The position numbers were made by a program, and so were the translations under genes. A stretch of 15,352 nt of DNA from CAYWHE01 sp964458125 (GTDB lineage Bacteria; Bacteroidota; Bacteroidia; AKYH767-A; OLB10), in assembly GCA_964458125.1 (NCBI GenBank), contig CAYWHE010000088.1:1-15352 (forward strand), read 5' to 3'. Below are positions 7,563 through 15,352 of the stretch, in pieces. The notes under the pieces are model-generated. The model worked only from the letters and a program-made list of their open reading frames with translations, had not been told where the DNA came from and ran no database searches. Every line of letters begins with the position of its first letter. The stretch's first letter is position 1.

Positions 7563-8783
7563 ATGAGGGTTTCAAAATATAGACAGGTGCTGGCGTGCAG
7601 GGAGTTATGGAGGCTGATTTTCCTGTTGCCGTTGCTTTGTCTGTTTGTTCCCAACACTGTCTTTGCTCAAAGTTTCAGCGTTCCCATAAAATTTAAAATT
7701 GAAGACGGAGATTTTGACGGGGCCCGCATCCTGGTACAACGAAACGGAGTGACGTCCCAAACCATTCCGGGAACCGACAGGCTCACCCTCGAACTGGCCT
7801 TTAATGCTTCTTACCTCATTTCATTCACGAAACCCGGCTACATCACCAAACGGATTTCCATCAACACCGCCGTACCTGCCGACCGCCTGGAACAGGGATT
7901 CGAACCCTATGCCTATGGCGTAAACCTGTTTAAACAATACGAAGGAGTGAACACGGTCATATTTAATCAGCCGGTGGCCAAGATTGCCTTTTCCAAAAAA
8001 ATTGATGACTTTGATTACGATGTGGATTATACCAAATCGGTTCAGTCAGCCATGAAGGAAGCCGAAGAGGAGACCAAAAAACAGGCGGAGATTGAAAAGA
8101 AAAAGGAAGCCGAAAAACTGAAGGAGCAGCAACAACAGGCTGCCGAAGCCCTGAAGATTAAAAAGGAAGAAGATCGCCTGGCCGCTGAAGAGCTGAAGCG
8201 AGTTCAGGCGGCCGAACTGACGGCCAAAAAGGCGGCTGAGCAAAAGGCCCGGGAGGAGGAAAGGCAAAAAGCTGCCGAGGCCAAAGCCGAAGCGGAAAAG
8301 CAGCGGCTTGCAGCGGTTGCAGCAGGTGAAGAAAAAAAGAAGGCCGACCGGGCAGCCGGCGGTCAGGATCCCAAACCGGAGGCTAAGCATGTATCCGGAG
8401 AGGATTCGCCGGACAAAGCAGGTGCTCCCGGCGGAGGTGAGGATAGAAAAGGAACTTCCGGAGTTGCGCAAGGTCAGGATATACGGCAACCACAGGCCTA
8501 CAGGGTGAGTGGAACTGATGCGCCTCCTGAAAAAAAAATCAGACCTGCGGCGGGCCGCGACCTGCCGGCGAAGAAAGAAACGCCAATTGATGACGGGGGT
8601 GTGCAGGTGGAAGAAATCCACGAACCGAACCGGACCATCACCAAAGTCACCGTCCGCAACCCGGAAGGTGTCCGCTATGTCTATACGAAGGTTGCCTACA
8701 ACTGGGGCGCCACCTATTATTTCCGCAATGGCACGCTTTCCATTACGGAATATATCTACCAGTTGTATACGAAGATGAAATAG
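7563..8783 (+). CDS. Secreted protein with TolA-like charged coiled coil; function unknown
   Basis: I do not recognise a named family. The 406-residue protein has four parts. First is a signal peptide (1-35, ending VFA before Gln36). Second is an N-terminal domain (about 36-160), probably a beta-sandwich like PEGA or carboxypeptidase-regulatory domains, containing FTKPGYITK (88-96) and later FNQPVAKIAF. Third is a long Lys/Glu/Ala/Gln-rich helix (about 160-267) reminiscent of TolA, then a Gly/Pro/Lys-rich linker (268-345). Fourth is a compact C-terminal domain (346-406) with NRTITKVTVRNPEG and VAYNWGATYYF. The order folded domain, rigid helix, linker, folded domain suggests a periplasmic or surface spacer. 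The ATG at 7563 is used; a GTG at 7587 would also leave a complete signal peptide. The next gene starts 45 bp downstream and may be co-transcribed. The TolA resemblance may be compositional only. Confidence 0.75.
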   Translation: MRVSKYRQVLACRELWRLIFLLPLLCLFVPNTVFAQSFSVPIKFKIEDGDFDGARILVQRNGVTSQTIPGTDRLTLELAFNASYLISFTKPGYITKRISINTAVPADRLEQGFEPYAYGVNLFKQYEGVNTVIFNQPVAKIAFSKKIDDFDYDVDYTKSVQSAMKEAEEETKKQAEIEKKKEAEKLKEQQQQAAEALKIKKEEDRLAAEELKRVQAAELTAKKAAEQKAREEERQKAAEAKAEAEKQRLAAVAAGEEKKKADRAAGGQDPKPEAKHVSGEDSPDKAGAPGGGEDRKGTSGVAQGQDIRQPQAYRVSGTDAPPEKKIRPAAGRDLPAKKETPIDDGGVQVEEIHEPNRTITKVTVRNPEGVRYVYTKVAYNWGATYYFRNGTLSITEYIYQLYTKMK

Positions 8784-8828
8784 CCAGGCGCCTGCATTCC
8801 CGGCCCGTTTCCAACGCCACAACCGTTC

Positions 8829-10199
8829 ATGCTGAACCGCATTCAACAAAAACTCATCCTCCTGAACGGCTTGTTATTGCTGCTGTTTATTTGTTTCCTG
8901 GGATGGGCTTACCGGCTGGTCCCGGAAGATTATTATGCCGTAGCCGGCAATCATCAGTCCGGTCCCTGGCAGCAGGCCGTTCAGGTCTGCCGGCAGTGGG
9001 GAGGCCGCCTCTTTTCTTATTGGATATCCTTCCTGCTGCTCCAGGCCCATGAACAGGGAATTGGTTTCACCTGGTACTACCTGGTTTGTATGGTCATCAT
9101 CATCATGTCGGTGTATTCCATACTGAAATCCCTTTCGGAGAGAAACTTCATTCTAATTGCTGAAGCCGACCGTCCTGCCGTTACTGCGGTTCTCTTGATC
9201 ATGTTATTTTACCTGACACCTGGCATTGAGGAAAGCTGGTTCTGGGCCGGAGCTTCCAGCAGCTACCTCGGGGGACTGGTTACGGCGCTGGCCGGTTTAG
9301 CACTGGTACTGCCGCTGACAAAATCATGGATTCGCATCCTGCTGGCTTCCCTTTGTTTTTTTTATTCCTGCTCAGCCAGCGAACCCTTTGCATTGATGAT
9401 CCTGTTGTTCCTGACGGTCTCCATTTTTTTCCTGGCAGCCCGCAAATCCCGGCACACCCTGTACCGGCTGCTTATTCCCGCACTGGCTGCCCTGTCCGGA
9501 TTTTTATTCATGATTTTGGCCAAAGGCACCACCGACCGCTGGATGGCCATGCCGGAGCTGGATTTACTGGTGAAATCAAAACGCTGGGCGGGAGCCGTTG
9601 TTAAATTTTATCTCTTCCATTTTCCTCCCTTGTTGCTGACCTCCTTGTTAACCGGATCTTTCTGGATTTTTATTTCCGGGAACGTCAGGATCCGTTTTAT
9701 TGAAAAATTCAACCGGGGTTTTCGAGAAAAAACAGGGTGGCTCCTGGCCACCTACCTGACGGTGATGGCCTTGTCCTTCTTACCTTCCTGCTATGTCATG
9801 GGAGAGGCCGGTCCCCTGCGGTCCTGGCACCATACAGGACTGTACCAGGTTGCTTTCTTTTCTCTGTTTTACCTGATTTCGGGTCCGGTTATGGTGAATT
9901 GTACGACTTTTATAAAAAAACATTTCACCTTCATCCTCGGAGGTCTCACACTTGCTCATTCCATTTTTCTGATGGTCCAGGTTTCCCAAACCATCCGGTA
10001 TTCAGAGGCTGTGGATGAACGCATGAGCAGGATACGGCAGTTAAAATCCGGAACATTCACCGGAACCGCCTATGTGTCCGCATTGCCCCCTTCCGGCTAT
10101 TTATTTTCAGCCGAAATCAGCGGTGATAGTTCCCGGGCCCCCAACTCCTTTCTTAAAAACAGTTTGTCATTGGGGTTTGATGTGGCCCTGGAAGAATAG
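8829..10199 (+). CDS. Polytopic membrane protein, DUF6056/GT-C glycosyltransferase-like
   Basis: This 456-residue protein has about 10-11 predicted membrane helices by eye, the first at about 10-28. The loop after the first helix carries PEDYYAV and then WGGRLFSYW. Later come ESWFWAGASSSYLGG and, in a late loop, MGEAGPLRSWHHT. An acidic pair after the first helix, an aromatic GR(F/L)F motif, and a W-x-x-G/S-x-YL helix start resemble the DUF6056 family, whose topology is like GT-C glycosyltransferases that use lipid-linked sugars. The acidic PED motif would be the equivalent of the catalytic loop. This is a pattern-based guess; a transporter or O-antigen-type protein is not excluded. The C-terminal 60 residues are outside the helices. 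It starts 45 bp after the TolA-like gene and ends 149 bp before the preferred uvrA start. Confidence 0.7.
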   Translation: MLNRIQQKLILLNGLLLLLFICFLGWAYRLVPEDYYAVAGNHQSGPWQQAVQVCRQWGGRLFSYWISFLLLQAHEQGIGFTWYYLVCMVIIIMSVYSILKSLSERNFILIAEADRPAVTAVLLIMLFYLTPGIEESWFWAGASSSYLGGLVTALAGLALVLPLTKSWIRILLASLCFFYSCSASEPFALMILLFLTVSIFFLAARKSRHTLYRLLIPALAALSGFLFMILAKGTTDRWMAMPELDLLVKSKRWAGAVVKFYLFHFPPLLLTSLLTGSFWIFISGNVRIRFIEKFNRGFREKTGWLLATYLTVMALSFLPSCYVMGEAGPLRSWHHTGLYQVAFFSLFYLISGPVMVNCTTFIKKHFTFILGGLTLAHSIFLMVQVSQTIRYSEAVDERMSRIRQLKSGTFTGTAYVSALPPSGYLFSAEISGDSSRAPNSFLKNSLSLGFDVALEE

Positions 10200-10317
10200 T
10201 CCGGTTGATTTTCAGATCGTTCAGACAGCACCTTGTCCCGCCCGTTTTAGCCTGCCACCGGTTACCTCCGGTGTTCAAAGGTTTCATTTATCCGCCCTTC
10301 ATCATCCGGGAATTCCT

Positions 10318-10325
10318 TATCTTTA
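10318..10325 (+). promoter_or_regulatory. Possible -7 element upstream of uvrA
   Basis: TATCTTTA matches seven of eight positions of TAnnTTTG, 23 bases before the preferred uvrA ATG at 10349. No convincing -33 element is visible. I found no SOS-box-like palindrome in the 149-bp gap. The spacing supports a start at 10349 rather than an upstream one. Confidence 0.25.
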
Positions 10326-10348
10326 GCCCCTTATTTTCATTTCTCTAT

Positions 10349-13303
10349 ATGAGCAGCCAGACCCTTGACAGGGACAAAAATTCCGTTTCAAGTATCGACC
10401 TCCTGGATCCCAGGAAATTCATCATCATCAAAGGTGCGGCCGTCCATAACCTGAAAAAAATTGATGTAGCCATTCCGCGCAATCATTTTGTTGTAATTAC
10501 CGGGCTTTCCGGCAGCGGAAAATCCTCCCTGGCGTTTGACACACTGTATGCCGAAGGACAAAGACGTTATGTGGAAAGTCTTTCCTCCTATGCCCGGCAG
10601 TTCATGGGCCGGATGGATAAACCCGAAGTGGATTACATCAAAGGCATCTCGCCGGCCATTGCCATTGAACAAAAAGTAAATTCGCGCAACCCCCGCTCCA
10701 CCGTGGGCACCACTACCGAAATTTACGATTACCTGAAACTGCTCTATGCGCGCATCGGGCAAACCTGGTCCCCCGTCAGCGGTAACCTCGTGAAAAAACA
10801 GTCGGTTGGCGATGTGGTGGATTTCGTGAATACCCAGCCATCAGAAACCCGGATCATCATCACCTGCCCCCTCGTCACGCACCCCGGCCGAAGCGTGCAG
10901 GATGAGCTGTCTATTTTATTGCAGAAAGGATTTACACGTTTCATGGCTAACGGCGAATTGAAACGTATAGAGGATTACGTTACATCTCACGCAACGGCAA
11001 CGAAGGCGGATAAAAAAGCCGGAACCAAAAAAGCAACTGCTGCTGCGAAAAAAGCCGCGGTAAAAACCAATGCATCAGCTGCTGTTTCGCTTGACGGATT
11101 CCAGATACTCATCGACAGGCTGGTTAAAGGTCAGGAAAATGCCGATGACGAAACAGCGCGTTTGGCCGACTCGGCTCAAACGGCATTTAATGAAGGTCAC
11201 GGGGTTTGCCTGCTGACCCTCGAATATGAATCCGGTGAAAATAAAACCATAACGTTTTCCAGCCGGTTTGAGGCTGACGGCATCAGCTTTGAAGAGCCTT
11301 CTGTTCATTTATTCAGCTTCAACAACCCATTTGGAGCCTGTAAACGCTGCGAAGGCTTCGGATCGGTTATCGGTATTGACGAGGACCTGGTCATTGCCGA
11401 TAAGAGCCTGTCGGTGTATGACGGGGCCATCGTTTGCTGGAGAAGTGAAAAAATGAAGGAATGGAACCAGAAACTGGTGATGCATGCCTATAAATTCGAA
11501 TTCCCCATCCATCGTCCGTATTACCAGCTGAGCGATTTTCATAAAAAACTCCTGTGGACGGGAAATAAATATTTTAAAGGCCTGGATGCTTTCTTTAAAC
11601 ACGTGGAAGAACAATCTTACAAAATCCAGTACCGGGTGATGCTTTCGCGCTACCGGGGCAAAACGGTTTGTCCCGATTGCAAAGGCTCCCGATTGAGACC
11701 CGATGCCAACTATGTGAAGGTAAACGGGAAATCCATCACGGACCTGGTCCTGATGCCCGTGAAGGAAAGCTATGATTTTTTTAAAAACCTGCATCTTCCG
11801 GCTCATGAAGAAAAAATCGCCAGGCGCCTCCTCACTGAAATTATAAACCGGCTGCAATACCTGAATGACGTGGGTTTGGGTTACCTGACGCTGAACCGTT
11901 TATCCAATTCATTATCCGGAGGTGAATCCCAGCGCATCAGCCTGGCCACCTCCCTTGGCACCAGCCTGGTGGGCTCGATGTACATTCTCGATGAACCCAG
12001 CATCGGCCTGCATCCCCGCGATACCCTGCGCCTCATTGGAGTTTTAAAAGCCCTGCAGCAGGCCGGGAACACCCTCATCGTCGTGGAACATGATGAGGAA
12101 ATCATGCGTGCTGCCGATGAATTGATCGACATCGGTCCGATGGCCGGCTCCTTCGGAGGTGAACTGATCTTCCAGGGAAACTTCGAACTCCTTCAGCAGC
12201 ATACGGGGCAAAGCCTCACGGCCCGGTACCTGAACGGGCAGGAAAGCATTCCGCTTCCCCGCTTTCGGAGGACCTGGAAAAAATATATCGAAGTGAAAGG
12301 TGCCAGGGAAAACAACCTGAAAAATATTCACGTGAAATTTCCGCTGCAGGTGATAACGGTAATAACCGGTGTAAGCGGATCAGGCAAGACATCCCTGGTT
12401 AAAAAAATCCTCTACCCCGCCATTAAAAAAATCAGGGAAGGATACGGAGAACAAACCGGGAATTTTGATAAGCTTGCCGGCGACTATGCGGAGCTGGATG
12501 GCGTGGAACTGGTGGATCAGAACCCCATCGGGCGCACCAGCCGCTCCAACCCGGTAACTTACGTGAAAGCGTACGATGAGATCCGTGCACTCTTTGCCGA
12601 ACAACCACTGGCCATCAAAAGGGGATTAAAACCAGCCCATTTTTCTTTTAATGTGGAAGGAGGCCGTTGCGAAGTATGTGCTGGAGAAGGGTATGTCAAT
12701 ATCGAAATGCAGTTCATGGCCGATATCAGGCTGAAATGCGAAAACTGCGGAGGCAAACGGTTTAAGGAAGAAGTCCTGAACATCCGCTTCATGGATAAAA
12801 CCATTGACGACATCCTCAACATGACCGTTGATGATGCCATTGCCTTTTTTCATACGGAATTCCTCAGCAAATACACCAGCACCCAGCGCAGAATAATCGA
12901 AAAACTGCAGCCACTTGCAGAGGTGGGGCTGGGTTACGTCAGGCTGGGACAATCCTCCAGCACGCTCAGCGGTGGCGAGGCCCAGCGCATCAAGCTGGCC
13001 TCATACCTCGGCAAAGGAAGCACCGCCAGAGGATCCTTGTTTATCTTTGACGAACCTACCACCGGCTTGCATTTTCACGATATCAAAAAACTGCTTCATG
13101 CCTTCCAGGCCCTGATTGAACATGGAAATTCCATCGTCATCATTGAACATAACCCGGAAGTGATCAAATGTGCCGACTGGATCATCGATTTGGGACCTGA
13201 AGGAGGGGAAGAAGGCGGCAACCTTGTATTTGAAGGCAAACCCGAAGACCTGGTCAAATGCAAAGCCTCTTATACCGGGCGCTTTCTGAAGGGAAAAGTT
13301 TAA
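10349..13303 (+). CDS. uvrA: Excinuclease ABC subunit A (UvrA)
   Basis: This is the damage-recognition ATPase of nucleotide excision repair; it works as a dimer, loads UvrB on DNA, and contains two ABC modules. I start at the ATG at 10349 (984 residues), because the 48 codons upstream encode an atypical Pro/Phe-rich peptide. Walker A motifs are GLSGSGKS (52-59) and GVSGSGKT (674-681). Two signature motifs (LSGGESQRI, LSGGEAQRI) and two Walker B motifs (ILDEPSIGLHPRD, IFDEPTTGLHFHD) are intact. The C-terminal zinc finger is complete: Cys774, 777, 797 and 800. In the first zinc module Cys331 and Cys334 remain, but the two partner positions are Phe307 and Asp310. A Lys/Ala-rich stretch (about 212-246) lies in the region corresponding to the UvrB-binding domain and makes the protein longer than the E. 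coli one. Confidence 0.96.
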   Translation: MSSQTLDRDKNSVSSIDLLDPRKFIIIKGAAVHNLKKIDVAIPRNHFVVITGLSGSGKSSLAFDTLYAEGQRRYVESLSSYARQFMGRMDKPEVDYIKGISPAIAIEQKVNSRNPRSTVGTTTEIYDYLKLLYARIGQTWSPVSGNLVKKQSVGDVVDFVNTQPSETRIIITCPLVTHPGRSVQDELSILLQKGFTRFMANGELKRIEDYVTSHATATKADKKAGTKKATAAAKKAAVKTNASAAVSLDGFQILIDRLVKGQENADDETARLADSAQTAFNEGHGVCLLTLEYESGENKTITFSSRFEADGISFEEPSVHLFSFNNPFGACKRCEGFGSVIGIDEDLVIADKSLSVYDGAIVCWRSEKMKEWNQKLVMHAYKFEFPIHRPYYQLSDFHKKLLWTGNKYFKGLDAFFKHVEEQSYKIQYRVMLSRYRGKTVCPDCKGSRLRPDANYVKVNGKSITDLVLMPVKESYDFFKNLHLPAHEEKIARRLLTEIINRLQYLNDVGLGYLTLNRLSNSLSGGESQRISLATSLGTSLVGSMYILDEPSIGLHPRDTLRLIGVLKALQQAGNTLIVVEHDEEIMRAADELIDIGPMAGSFGGELIFQGNFELLQQHTGQSLTARYLNGQESIPLPRFRRTWKKYIEVKGARENNLKNIHVKFPLQVITVITGVSGSGKTSLVKKILYPAIKKIREGYGEQTGNFDKLAGDYAELDGVELVDQNPIGRTSRSNPVTYVKAYDEIRALFAEQPLAIKRGLKPAHFSFNVEGGRCEVCAGEGYVNIEMQFMADIRLKCENCGGKRFKEEVLNIRFMDKTIDDILNMTVDDAIAFFHTEFLSKYTSTQRRIIEKLQPLAEVGLGYVRLGQSSSTLSGGEAQRIKLASYLGKGSTARGSLFIFDEPTTGLHFHDIKKLLHAFQALIEHGNSIVIIEHNPEVIKCADWIIDLGPEGGEEGGNLVFEGKPEDLVKCKASYTGRFLKGKV

Positions 13304-13458
13304 TATACATCCTTGTCCCCGGCCGCTTAAACCCCGATAACCTTTGGATATAATCTTTTCTTTCCGGGCTTTTACCGGGAAAAACATGGGTTTTGTCGCT
13401 AAAAACATAAATCCCGGTTTGGCCCGTGAAACAAGGTGAAACGTATCAAAAAAAATCC

Positions 13459-13466
13459 TAAATTTG
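13459..13466 (+). promoter_or_regulatory. Candidate -7 element for the LVIVD exoprotein gene
   Basis: TAAATTTG matches TAnnTTTG exactly, 35 bases before the ATG at 13502, giving a leader of roughly 30 bases. The -33 region has no clear TTG at the expected spacing. It lies in the 198-bp gap after uvrA and implies that the exoprotein is transcribed separately. I found no convincing terminator for uvrA in this gap. Confidence 0.45.
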
Positions 13467-13501
13467 GTCCTTAAAAAATTAAATAACCGACACTTACCAA
13501 C

Positions 13502-15352
13502 ATGAAAAAATTATTACTTTTTGCCCTGATGCTTTGTTCAGGTATGATTGCATTTGCACAATTAAACATCACCTTTCAGGCAAACCTTCCCATGAATAAC
13601 GACCTTCCCCTGTCCAATATCGGGGGCTTCGTGGACAGCAGCGGTAACGAATATGCCCTGGTCGGTCATAACAATGGCCTGGAAATAGTCGATGTTTCCA
13701 ACCCGGCCAATCCGTTTTCCGTGTTTTCCGTACCCGGCAATACCAGCCACTGGAGAGAAGTTAAAACCTGGAACGGACATGCCTATGTGACGACGGAAGC
13801 CTGTTGCGATGGTTTGCAAATCATCGACCTGCGCTACCTGCCGGATTCCATTTCCTATAAGGACTGGACCGGTGACGGAGCCATTGCAGGGCAGCTGGAA
13901 ACCATTCACGCCCTGCATATCGATGCCGGCTATGCCTACCTTTATGGCAGCAACCTTTTTAACGGAGCCGCCGTCATCATCGACCTGGCCGATCCCTGGA
14001 ACCCTGTTTACCAGGGACATACATTTTCTTCCGGCAGTAATTTCGATTCTTACATCCATGATGGTTATGTGCGAAACGATACCTTATGGGGTGGTTATAT
14101 TTACGCCGGTTACGTAGGCGTAACCGATGTGAGCAACAAGACCAATCCCGTATTGCTGACCACCCAGAGTACGCCCAACAATTTTACTCATAACACCTGG
14201 CTTTCACAGGATGGCAGAACGCTGTTCACCACCGATGAAACCAGCAATTCCTTCCTGACTTCTTACGATGTTTCGGATATTACCAATATCCAGGAACTCG
14301 ATCGCATGCAGTCCAATCCCGGATCGAACTCCATTGTGCATAACACGCATATTGTCCAGGTAAACGGTTCCGATTTTGCCGTGACTTCCTGGTACAAGGA
14401 TGGCGTGGTGATCACCGATGTGAGCCGGCCCGGTAACATGATCCAGGTGGGAAATTACGATACCTATACACAGGGTTCCGGTTCCGGTTTTGACGGGGAC
14501 TGGGGCGTGTATCCCTTTCTGCCCTCCGGTACGCTGGTTTGTTCCGACATGTCGAACGGCCTGTATGTGCTGTCGCCAACGTATATCCGTGCCTGTTACC
14601 TCGAAGGAATTGTGACGGACAGCATTTCCGGTGCACTCCTGAATAATGTGCTGGTGGAAATCCTGACCACACCCGTTACGGAAACGAGCAGGTTAACCGG
14701 AGAATACAAAACCGGGCTGGTGACGGCCGGAACCTATGATATACGTTTTTCCAAACCGGGCTATATCACCAAAACCATTTCGGGTGTAAGCCTGAATAAT
14801 GGCCTGGTCACCACGCTGAACGTGGAACTGGCCAGTATGCCCACCATCTCCTTTGCCGGTCAGGTGGTGAACGCCAATACCGGTAACCCGGTCATCAATG
14901 CCCATGTGGTGATTACCAACAACAGTTTCAACTATGACCTCAGTACGGATAATGCAGGAAATTTCTCGGTGAATAATTTTTATCCCGAAACTTACAGCAT
15001 CTATGCAGGAGAATGGATGTACCAGACCTACTGCGATACAGGACTGTCCATTAACGGGTCCACCGGCCCCATCACCATCCAGTTAACGCCAGGTATATAT
15101 GATGATTTTACCTTCGATTACGGTTGGACCGTATCCGGCCCCTCCCCCAACAGTTGGGAGCGTGCCGTACCCGTAGGCACCAGCCTCAACGGCCTGGATG
15201 CCAATCCCGGTGCAGATAACAACAGCGATTGTTCCAACCTCTGTTACGTCACCGATAACGGCGGAGGCGGAGCATGGGACAACGATGTGGATGCCGGAAA
15301 CACTATTTTATCTTCACCCGTATTCGATCCAACCGGCATGTATGTGGACCCT
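13502..15352 (+). CDS. Secreted choice-of-anchor B / LVIVD-repeat protein with CnaB-like domains (3' end missing)
   Basis: The frame is open from the ATG at 13502 to the window edge (617 residues visible). A signal peptide (MKKLLLFALMLCSGMIAFA) comes first. Residues of about 25-350 hold six LVIVD-type blades, each with an I-x-D-(V/L) core and most ending in NP-like turns: GLEIVDVSNPANP (about 59), GLQIIDLR (104), AVIIDLADPWNP (157), GVTDVSNKTNP (206), SYDVSDITNIQEL (254) and GVVITDVSRPGN (301). This fits a beta-propeller of the choice-of-anchor-B family. Two CnaB/carboxypeptidase-regulatory-like domains follow (about 363-443 and 447-525). The third part (from about 527, DDFTFDYGWTVSG) looks like a jelly-roll domain common in exported Bacteroidota proteins. 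The real C-terminus, where a type IX secretion sorting signal would be expected, lies outside the window. The role is probably extracellular binding or adhesion, but the ligand is unknown. Confidence 0.85.
   Translation, partial: MKKLLLFALMLCSGMIAFAQLNITFQANLPMNNDLPLSNIGGFVDSSGNEYALVGHNNGLEIVDVSNPANPFSVFSVPGNTSHWREVKTWNGHAYVTTEACCDGLQIIDLRYLPDSISYKDWTGDGAIAGQLETIHALHIDAGYAYLYGSNLFNGAAVIIDLADPWNPVYQGHTFSSGSNFDSYIHDGYVRNDTLWGGYIYAGYVGVTDVSNKTNPVLLTTQSTPNNFTHNTWLSQDGRTLFTTDETSNSFLTSYDVSDITNIQELDRMQSNPGSNSIVHNTHIVQVNGSDFAVTSWYKDGVVITDVSRPGNMIQVGNYDTYTQGSGSGFDGDWGVYPFLPSGTLVCSDMSNGLYVLSPTYIRACYLEGIVTDSISGALLNNVLVEILTTPVTETSRLTGEYKTGLVTAGTYDIRFSKPGYITKTISGVSLNNGLVTTLNVELASMPTISFAGQVVNANTGNPVINAHVVITNNSFNYDLSTDNAGNFSVNNFYPETYSIYAGEWMYQTYCDTGLSINGSTGPITIQLTPGIYDDFTFDYGWTVSGPSPNSWERAVPVGTSLNGLDANPGADNNSDCSNLCYVTDNGGGGAWDNDVDAGNTILSSPVFDPTGMYVDP

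Noticed and set aside
8052..8360. Apparent internal repeats in the Lys/Glu/Ala coding stretch
   Set aside because: The similarity reflects low-complexity amino-acid use; no fixed period or exact DNA repeat unit was found.
8785..8794. Perfect 10-base palindrome CAGGCGCCTG after the TolA-like gene
   Set aside because: It is too short, has no loop or T-run, and is expected by chance in GC-balanced DNA.
8046..8849. 267-codon open frame on the minus strand
   Set aside because: It is antisense to the TolA-like gene. Its Leu/Phe-rich composition is the mirror of the Lys/Glu-rich coding strand, and it has no recognisable domain.
10205..10348. 48-codon in-frame N-terminal extension of uvrA
   Set aside because: The extension is Pro/Phe-rich and unlike UvrA N-termini. 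A near-consensus -7 element lies inside it, and the ATG at 10349 gives a normal UvrA start.
11309..11857. 182-codon minus-strand frame inside uvrA
   Set aside because: It is the shadow of conserved UvrA coding sequence, and no motif is visible in the translation.
13359..13385. Hairpin-like TTTCCGG / CCGGGAAA pair after uvrA
   Set aside because: The stem has a bulge and is followed by A residues then mixed sequence, with no T-run on either strand. It does not qualify as an intrinsic terminator.
1..15352. tRNA, rRNA, CRISPR array, insertion sequence or phage genes
   Set aside because: No cloverleaf-type elements, regularly spaced repeats, transposase motifs or terminal inverted repeats were seen. 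Nearly all bases belong to the ten genes listed.

Overview
The window looks like a chromosomal segment of a Bacteroidota (Bacteroidetes) bacterium of roughly 50% GC. The evidence is a GWxTD-domain lipoprotein, a choice-of-anchor-B/LVIVD-repeat exoprotein with CnaB-like domains, a UvrA whose first zinc finger has lost two cysteines, and several matches upstream of genes to the Bacteroidota -7 promoter element TAnnTTTG. No ribosomal marker is present, so rank below phylum is not resolved. Base composition looks even throughout. I see no insertion sequence, prophage, tRNA, rRNA or CRISPR array, and no stretch longer than 300 bases without a gene.

Layout. (1) 2-1234 (+): 3' part of a PAS sensor histidine kinase of the HisKA_3 (LytS/NarX-like) class, followed by a good intrinsic terminator. 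(2) 1322-7399 (-): five genes in one direction, in transcription order ung (uracil-DNA glycosylase), a BamA/TamA-like Omp85 outer-membrane protein, rmuC, a GWxTD lipoprotein, and rlmB. Most junctions overlap or are very short; two have a stop codon, one base, then ATG. rlmB is set apart by 130 bp that carries its own promoter candidate. (3) 7563-13303 (+): a secreted protein with a TolA-like charged coiled coil, a polytopic membrane protein resembling DUF6056/GT-C proteins, and uvrA. (4) 13502 to the window end (+): a secreted LVIVD/choice-of-anchor-B protein with two CnaB-like domains and the start of a C-terminal beta-sandwich, cut by the window edge.

How they fit together. ung, rmuC and uvrA are DNA-maintenance genes. 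The Omp85 protein, GWxTD lipoprotein, TolA-like protein, polytopic protein and LVIVD protein are envelope or exported proteins. The minus-strand cluster interleaves repair and envelope genes, which looks like a compact housekeeping operon rather than a dedicated pathway. I do not see a clear undescribed system. The items most worth a second look are the uncharacterised TolA-like secreted protein with its membrane-protein neighbour, the Lys/Ala-rich insertion and missing zinc-finger cysteines in UvrA, and a 13-base promoter-proximal sequence shared by rlmB and the TolA-like gene.
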